Below are positions 57,459 to 64,000 of a stretch of DNA of 64,000 bases, in pieces. Source of the stretch: Calliopum simillimum (lineage: Eukaryota; Arthropoda; Insecta; Diptera; Lauxaniidae); the NCBI GenBank assembly GCA_951812925.1, contig OX638368.1:74062422-74126421 (forward strand), given 5' to 3'. The notes under the pieces were generated by a model that searched no databases, was not told the DNA's origin, and saw only the letters and a list, made by a program, of their open reading frames with translations. Position 1 is the stretch's first letter, and each line of letters starts with the position of its first letter. Position numbers and translations under genes: made by a program.

Positions 57459-58309
57459 CAGTCGACGTCCAATAATACGAATTATATAATGTCAGGCTTA
57501 TTCGTAAAATCGAAAAATTCGTATTATCGCAACGAAGTTTTGTTGCTTCTTTCTTTTATATAAAGACTTATCATCGGTTTAGAGATAAAACTCATTAGCT
57601 CGAATATTTTATTTGAGAGAAATCATGAGTTTATTAAAAAAAAATGTATGAAAAATGGGAAATTTACGAATTTTTCTTCTGAGTATTATGGTAGAGAAAC
57701 GGAAAACACAATACATATGTTGATACAAAACAAAAAAAATATTTGATGGAAAAAAATATGGAAATTGAGCTAAACATACTACACTGTTTAGCTTAATTTC
57801 CAAAAAAAAAAAAAAAATACTTAATCAGTTTTGCCATTAAAAGAAGAAATTTGAAGTAAAACACGAAAATTGTACCAGTTAAAAAAGCATAATCTGACCG
57901 ATTTGGCTAAAATTTGGCTCTGGTATTATTTTTTGTCAAAACTCATGGTCGCAAAATTGGTGATTTTTGTAAATTTCTTAGATAGACTGCTTTTTAAAAA
58001 CTCAAACATTTTGTTTCAGATTTTACGAAACATTTTATAATTTTTCCACTTTTTTTTAAGTCCAAATATTAAAAAAAAGCATTTCAAAGCGTTCTAAAAA
58101 TTCTGAAAAAATTCCCACGTATGTTTTCATGCATTCTAAGCATTTAACGCTTAGCAAAAAAGCAAAGCCTACTAAGAAAAAAATCTCATTCGTATTATCG
58201 AACCATAAAATTTACCGCTGTTCGTATTATAGAATCACATGTGGACGAAATATTGCATTCGTATCATTGGACATTCGTAATACGGAGCATTATTACTGGA
58301 CGTCGACTG
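57459..58309. mobile_element. Pogo-like MITE (851 bp)
   Basis: The ends cagtcgacgtccaataatac and gtattactggacgtcgactg-type sequence are inverted, with TA at 57457-57458 and 58310-58311. Internal repeats of attcgtattat occur. The CAG...CTG termini at TA fit pogo/Tigger-type non-autonomous elements. It interrupts the LINE C-end. Confidence 0.82.
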
Positions 58310-58311
58310 TA

Positions 58312-58503
58312 TGTACATTAAGCTGGGTCGCCAAAATAAATTCAAAATCTCCACATCCTAATATGTTCTTTGGCTTATTGTTAGACTTCCCACAAAATAT
58401 TTTGGTTCTGGTGAAAACTTTGATGGTGGTAGAATTTTTTTTTGGACCAAAAACAAAAAATTTGTATGGAAAAATTTTTTGGTTGGGTACATGAGCAAAA
58501 AAA
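58312..58503. other. No gene recognised
   Basis: May be the 3' region of the LINE but no marker is seen. Confidence 0.3.
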
Positions 58504-59077
58504 AATTTCCAAAAATCAAGCATAAAAAATGGTTAAGTTATGCATCAAAACTTTTTCGAAAATCGAGCTCTGTCTCAGGATATTGATTTTTCAAACGAAT
58601 CACCCGTTGAATATTTTGCCTGAAAATATGCTACGTTTTTATAATTTCAAAAATGCTGATTTTTATAATACCAGCATTCTTTTGAAATTTGTAATGAATT
58701 AATTTTCATTTTAATAAAGTCTTGACGTGATTTGAGTGCAGTGAATCGAGCTTTTTTATACGTTGCATACGATTGCAGCTCGTCAGTTGGTCGATTTCTA
58801 TTCGTGTGTTTTGAGATATTCGTTATTTTTTTAGCTCATAAGTTTTGAACTGCTCGTTAGGTCGTCCACGTGCCCGTTGAATATCCGTACAATTGTAGAG
58901 TTGCAGGAATCGCGATAAAGTACCTGGAGACCGATCCCTGCTAGGTTGACAATCTGATCTTATTATTTTAGTCGCTGGTTTTTATTCATAACTATTTTCT
59001 GTGATCAAATTCGTATCTTTTCGTTTCCAATTTTTATGATTTCAAAATGATAAATTTACCGATGAGAATAATATAAA

Positions 59078-60408
59078 CTAGTAAGGGTGTTACCTTTGGC
59101 CTGGCCAAACATTAAATACCCTACACAGCAGTATTTTGAAAGTTTTGCTTATATGGGAGGTGCCACGCCCTTTTGTCCAAATTCACCTAGTTTTTTCTCA
59201 AAGTTTAAGTTTATAGTTCTTAGCATTTGAGTGAAATTTGGTTGGATTATCTCAAAAAATGTTTTCAGTATAGCGTTTTGAACCCTTTGCTTATATGGGA
59301 GGTACCACGCCCTCTTGTCCGAATTCACCTAGTTTTTTCTCAGTTTGAATTTATAGTTCTTAGGATTTGAGTAAAATTTAGTTTGATTATCTCAAAAAAC
59401 GCTTTCAGTATAGCGTTTTGAAGCTTTTGCTTATATGGGAGGTGCCACGCCCTCTTGTCTGAATTCTCCTGGTTTTTGTTCAGAGCGCTTACAATTCGTA
59501 GTATTTATGTGTATTTTGGTTGCATTATCCTGAAAAAAACTCAAAAAGTTGCATTTTGAATATATTTTTTGTATGGGCGATAAGCGTGTCCGTTGACCGA
59601 TTTCGCTCATTTTCAATCCCCCGAGCTAACTTTGACGCCGAAGGCTGTGCATCAAATTTCATTGAATTATCTTGCTTAGTTTTCCCAAAAAGTGTATTTC
59701 CCCACACAGCCAGCCAGCCAGCCAGCAAATGAGCAAAATCGGTTAACGGACACGCCTACCGCCCATACAAAAAATATATTCAAAATGCAATTTTAGGGTA
59801 TTTTTCACGACAATGCAACCAAAATACACCTGAATACTACAAATTGTAAGCGCAAGCTCTGAGAAAAAACTGAGCGAACTCAGACAAGATGGCGTGGCAC
59901 CTCCCATATAAGCAAAAGCTTCAAAACGCTATACTGAAAGCGATTTTTGAGATATTCGAACCAAATTTTACTCAGACACTAAGAACTATAAATGAAAGCT
60001 CTCAACAAAAATTGGGTGAAATTGGACAAGGAGGCGTGGCACCTCCCATATAAGCAAAAGATTCAAAATGCTATACTGAAAGAGTTTTTTGAGATAATCC
60101 AACCAAATTTCACTCACCAACTAAATATTATAAATGCAAGCACTGAACAAAAACTGGGTGAACTCGGACAAGAGGGCGTGTCACCTCCCACATAAGCAAA
60201 AGCTTCAAAACGCTATACAGAAAGCGATTTTCGAGATATTCAAACCAAATTTAACTCAGACACTAAGAACTATAAATGAAAGCTCTCAACAAAAATTGGG
60301 TGAAATCGGACAAGGAGGCGTGGCACCTCGCTTACAAGCACAATTTTCAAAACACTGCAGTGTAGGGTATTTATTTTTTGGCCAGGCCAAAAGTTACACC
60401 CTTACTAG
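59078..60408. mobile_element. Helitron-like family X, head-to-head dimer Xg
   Basis: Both outer ends are 3' ends: CTAG at 59078-59081 (minus) and 60405-60408 (plus), each with its ttggcc/ggccaa hairpin and a T outside. The halves meet near 59727 inside the microsatellite region, so both 5' hairpins are missing. Each half has three to four tandem units. Confidence 0.78.
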
Positions 60409-60794
60409 TTAGTATTACTTGTATGATAAAAAGTACTTTTTTAAACAGTTTTGCGTATATCTCATGAAAAAAAAACTCAGGCGAATGGAAATCATATCAT
60501 TGGAAAAACGAGTGGTGAGACTTGTTAAAGATATTTTATGACTGGCCGACACCATTAAAAGAAGAGAAAAAAATCAATAGAGACCATAATTCCTGTTTTT
60601 TTTTTATTATAAAATATTTTTTCCATAACGTTTAAAATGATATGGCCGAAAGTCAATGAAATTATGGCACTCTACGTCGAAATGCCGAGACCAAACGTTT
60701 GAGGCAAGCGGAAGAGTAAGATAAGAGAAAATAGAAAACAGCCGAAATGCCACCAATGAAACGCTGTCGTCGTTCACTTTAAACATCATTAGCA

Positions 60795-60917
60795 ATGGTT
60801 TCAAGTTCATCGGATTCTGAAGCATACGACTTCTGCATCATCTGCAAAGGTGAAATGCCGAAAAAGTTGAACAGAAACAACTCCATTTTAATATATGCAA
60901 TCGAGCTGTGGTTTTAA
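60795..60917 (+). other. Short ORF with a CxxC pair, unidentified
   Basis: A 40-residue frame begins MVSSSSDSEAYDFCIICKGE and is followed by a basic MPKKLNRNN stretch, compositionally unlike its surroundings. It may be the first exon or N-end of an unknown element protein within FB4. Not recognised. Confidence 0.25.
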
Positions 60918-61965
60918 AGTGTGTCAATTTACAAGATGGATATTATATTGTACATGTGTTCACATCGTATCTTCTGTTCCATCCTGAATAAAAAATAATT
61001 ACCAAAATACGTAACTTCTATTGTTTTCATGTAGTATCTCACAACTCCCAAAAATTTTCTAACATTCGAAAAATAAATGTTTTTTTCTGGTAACTAAAAT
61101 TTTGACAAAAAAGATTATTTTCGATGAAAATTATGAACTAATAGATACCATTAGTTTTGAAGTAGAGTTTGACGCTTTCAGATATGCAGGATATTGTGAT
61201 TTTGGAGTAGTTCAAGGTCAAAAACTAAACCCGCCTCACAACTCCCCATTCTACCATACCAGGAGTGCTGCTTTATTAGGGTTTTTGTTACGTTTTAATA
61301 TTTCACCAAAAACCATCAATTTTAAAGTTTTGATATTATTCTATTGTTTCCGATACCATTTGATACTTTCCGAGCTTTTTCATCATTTTGAAAGCATGAA
61401 ATTGGAAACGAAAATATACGAATTTGATCACAGAAAGTAGTTATGAATAAAAACCAGCGTCTAAAATAATAAGATCAGATTGTCAACCTAGCAGGGATCG
61501 GTCTCCAGGTACTTTATCGCGATTCCTGCAACTCTGACTACAATTGTACGGATATTCAACGGACACGTGGACGACCCAACGAGCAGTTCAAAACGTACGA
61601 GGTAAAAAAATAACGAATATCTCAAAACACACGAATAAAAATCGACCAACTGACGAGCTGCAATCGTATGAAACGTATAAAAAAGCTCGATTCACTGCAC
61701 TCAAATCACGTCAAGACTTTATTAAAATGAAAATCAATTCATTACAAATTTCAAAAGAATGCTAGTAGGTATTATAAAAATCAGCATTTTTGAAATTATA
61801 AAAACGTAGCATATTTTCAGGCAAAATATTCAACGGGTGATTCGTTTGAAATTAGAGATTTTTCTCTATTTCTAAAATCAATATCCTGAGACAGAGCGCG
61901 ATTTTCGAAAACATTTTGATGCATAAGTTAACCATTTTTTATTTTTGATTTTTGTAAATTTTTAA

Positions 61966-62156
61966 ATGATTTTTCACAAATTAAAATGATTTTAATTTTG
62001 CTTTTTAAGACTGCTATTTTTGAATATTCCATTAATACGAACTTTTACAGTCAAATTTGCAATGAACAACAACCGACGCTACAAATATTAACTTGGAAAT
62101 TGGTGACATATGTTTCGGCTATTACCACATACACATATATATATTTGCATATATAT
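61966..62156. repeat. Direct repeat, copy 1 (about 190 bp)
   Basis: Matches 63468-63660 with very few differences, including accgacgctacaaatattaa and atatgtttcggctattacca. Confidence 0.9.
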
Positions 62157-62158
62157 TA

Positions 62159-63060
62159 GGGCTGTTCAAAAAAAAAAAATTTTCGAATTTCCAAGATATC
62201 CTTTGGCATCACGATCTACATCATGACAGAATATCCCAAAAAAATTTTCAGATTTTTAAATTCATATTTAAAGGTGGCTCAAAGCAGAAATATATTTTTA
62301 TTATTTTTTTTTTTTTATTGTAGCATTAATTATAAAGAGGGAGGCATCTTACAAAAAAGTGCCCATGGCATAAAATGCTTAGAATCATTCAAGGAACAAG
62401 TGTGAATTGTTTTTTTTTTTTAAAGTTTATTAAAAATGACGTTAAAAAAATTTTTTTTCTAAAATTAAGTAAAAAAAAAAAACAATTTACACTTGTTCCT
62501 TGGATGATTTTAAGCATTTTATGCCATGGGCACTTTTTTGTAAGATGCCTCCCTCTTGAGTAAAAAGCGTTTTGCCTTTCACAGGGCTGCATTACTATGT
62601 TTCAAACGTTATGTCATCGAAAAGGTCTTCACATGTCTTGTCTTGAAGGCTTTTAAGAGCTCTTTCGAATGAGATCTTGTAAATTAAAAAATGCTCATTT
62701 CGTTTAAAGTGCGATGACTTTTTTCTTTGAAAAACCGTTAAATTTCGCCTTTTGAAGCAGTTTTTCGTTTTTTAAGAGGTGTAAATTTTTTTTTTGTCAA
62801 AATTTTAAAGTTCATTAAAAACCAAACAAAATGAATGTTTTTAAGTGAATATAAATCAAATTTTTCAAATTGTTTGATTTGACAACATTTTATAATTAAT
62901 GCTAAAAAAAAAAAAAATAAAAATATATTTATGATTGAGCCACCTTTAAATATGAATTGTAAAATCTGAAAAATTTCTTGGGATATTCTGTCATGATGTA
63001 GATCGTGATGCCAAAGTATATCTTGGAAATTCGAAAAATTTTTTTTTTTTTGAACAGCCC
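62159..63060. mobile_element. Hairpin MITE (902 bp)
   Basis: The ends gggctgttcaaaaaaaaaaa and tttttttttttgaacagccc start 120-130-bp arms, flanked by TA (62157-62158 and 63061-63062). An inner palindrome pairs 62350-62420 with 62478-62550 (gtgcccatggcataaaatgc). The GGGCTGTTC terminus recalls PIF/Harbinger MITEs, but the flanks TTA/TAA do not settle the target size. No gene. Confidence 0.8.
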
Positions 63061-63118
63061 TAATATATATATGTACATAGCCTCATCAGACCTATTTTAG
63101 TTAATCTTTGCTTCTTAC

Positions 63119-63195
63119 TAGAATCGAACCGCAGCCTTCTGCATTCTAATGAAAGAGTGCAGCAGACCTCTACCACTTAGGCCACGCTACGGAAC
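63119..63195 (-). other. tRNA-like segment with A and B boxes (SINE head or tRNA pseudogene)
   Basis: On the minus strand TGGCCTAAGTGG (A box, 63173-63184) is followed after 42 bases by GGTTCGATTCT (B box, 63120-63130). Both match pol III consensus closely. The acceptor and T stems do not pair, so a working tRNA is unlikely. Transcription would run leftward toward an (AT)n tract at 63060-63080. Confidence 0.5.
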
Positions 63196-63467
63196 GATCT
63201 ACATCGTCAAAGATCCTCACATAAATAACACTGTTGTTGTTATTTATGTAAGTACACTTGTTGCTATCAGCTGTGTTCATTGGAAATATTTTCTTAATTG
63301 TTATTATGTTGAATGCACTCTCAAATTTGGTTTTGAGACACGCTATCTTCCACAATTCACAATTAATATCCCACTGTTGTGGATTATTTGTCCACTGCTA
63401 GTGAGATTCTTGCTCTCGCAAGGTTATAATTGTAAATGTTAGAATTCTAATATTAATAAATATTAAA
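63196..63467. other. No gene recognised
   Basis: A short palindrome (aataacactgttgttgttatt) lies near 63224-63245. The 97-residue frame at 63149 runs through the tRNA-like segment and is not a gene. Confidence 0.4.
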
Positions 63468-63660
63468 TGATTTTTCACAAATTAAAATGATTTTAATTTT
63501 GCTTTTTAAGACTGCTATTTTTGAATATTCCATTAATACGAACTTGTACAGTCAAATTTGCAATGAACAACAACCGACGCTACAAATATTAACTTGGAAA
63601 TTGGTGACATATGTTTCGGCTATTACCACATACACATACATATATATGTTTGCATATATA
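63468..63660. repeat. Direct repeat, copy 2
   Basis: See 61966-62156; followed by a longer (TA)n tract than copy 1. Confidence 0.9.
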
Positions 63661-63673
63661 TATATGTACATTA

Positions 63674-64000
63674 GAGGTGTTTTAAGAATGTATGGAGATC
63701 CTTAGTAACAACATTTTGATACTTGACACCCCTCAATTTTGTGAGGTTGGAAAAAAAAATTAATTTGCAAAAAAAATGTTGGGGGTGGGGTGAGGGTAAA
63801 GGTTGGCGCATCGAGGTCAAAGTTGAGAGAACAAGAAAAAAAATGTGCATACAGCAATACAAATGTTTAGGGGTCCCCTCTGGAGGGGTCGAATGTATGA
63901 CCGACCCACATTATTTTTCCCCCTCCAACATTTTTACCCAGCATACTTACCCCCTATCTCTAACCCCTAAGGGGGCTCCCTTACAAAATTGACATTTTTA
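63674..64000. repeat. Repeat family Y, copy 2 (runs off the window)
   Basis: Starts aggtgttttaag, includes cttgacacccctcaattttg, gttggcgcatcgaggtcaaa and ccctaagggggctccc, in the same order as 28742-29060. Its right end is outside the window. Confidence 0.8.

Larger units (their letters stand above)
58504..61961. mobile_element. Foldback element FB4 (about 3.45 kb)
   Basis: Arms of about 500 bp pair 58504-59075 with 61395-61961. Landmarks are tgacgagctgcaatcgta, ggacacgtggacgacc and gcgattcctgcaac. The target duplication is unclear. A head-to-head family X dimer sits next to the left arm. The frames at 61102-61440 and 61544-61765 lie in or near the right arm and show no known domain, although another frame there reads RTRGRPNEQF, an AT-hook-like RGRP. 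Confidence 0.75.

Noticed and set aside
61966..63660. Short LTR retrotransposon formed by the 190-bp direct repeats
   Set aside because: No TG...CA ends, no primer site after the first copy and no coding sequence between them.

Overview
This is an AT-rich, gene-poor stretch of an insect nuclear genome, most likely a higher fly (Brachycera). That placement is inference from the element families: mariner, DD37D and DD37E Tc1/mariner elements, a LOA-type LINE, a tRNA-Leu-primed Ty3/gypsy element, Helitron-like repeats carrying GCCACGCCC motifs, and tRNA-like heads. Nothing bacterial, viral or organellar was seen. At most one piece of an ordinary host gene is visible: a possible exon at 27497-27813 on the minus strand. 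Almost everything else is transposon, much of it nested, and the nesting gives relative ages.

Region by region. 1-2 kb: palindromic repeat and a DD37D element with an open transposase. 2.2-5.7 kb: terminal-inverted-repeat (TIR) elements and a 1.85-kb foldback with a 9-bp target duplication. 6.2-12 kb: foldback arms enclosing element T copy A (which holds a dead mariner) and a tandem array of small TIR elements. 12.2-19.4 kb: pogo-like elements, one of which (13564-19391) holds a second DD37D element, another pogo-like element with a Transib-like element inside it, and an intact mariner. 19.4-22.3 kb: relics of an ITmD37E element, a mariner and a LINE. 22.3-34.4 kb: repeat families, the candidate exon, Jockey-type LINE pieces, a pogo-like relic with a PHD-like tail, a 129-bp tandem array, a perfect 130-bp palindrome and a second Transib-like element. 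34.45-45.1 kb: one foldback (V) expanded about tenfold by Helitron-like copies, a mariner relic and a gypsy element with identical LTRs. 45.3-57.5 kb: one LOA-type LINE split by element T copy B (which carries a Helitron-like copy and a 3.1-kb foldback), by a 2.7-kb TIR element and by a pogo-like MITE. 58.5-62 kb: another foldback containing a head-to-head Helitron-like dimer. 62-64 kb: a hairpin MITE, a tRNA-like head and the start of a repeat also present at 28.7 kb.

Three transposase frames are open: two DD37D copies and one DD34D mariner. All other coding pieces are visibly broken. The most unusual features are two short elements whose ends match the Transib signature (CACAGTG-type termini, 5-bp GC-rich target duplications), the cross-dated nested insertions with empty sites in sister copies, the perfect palindrome, and several short motifs repeated many times inside non-coding families.
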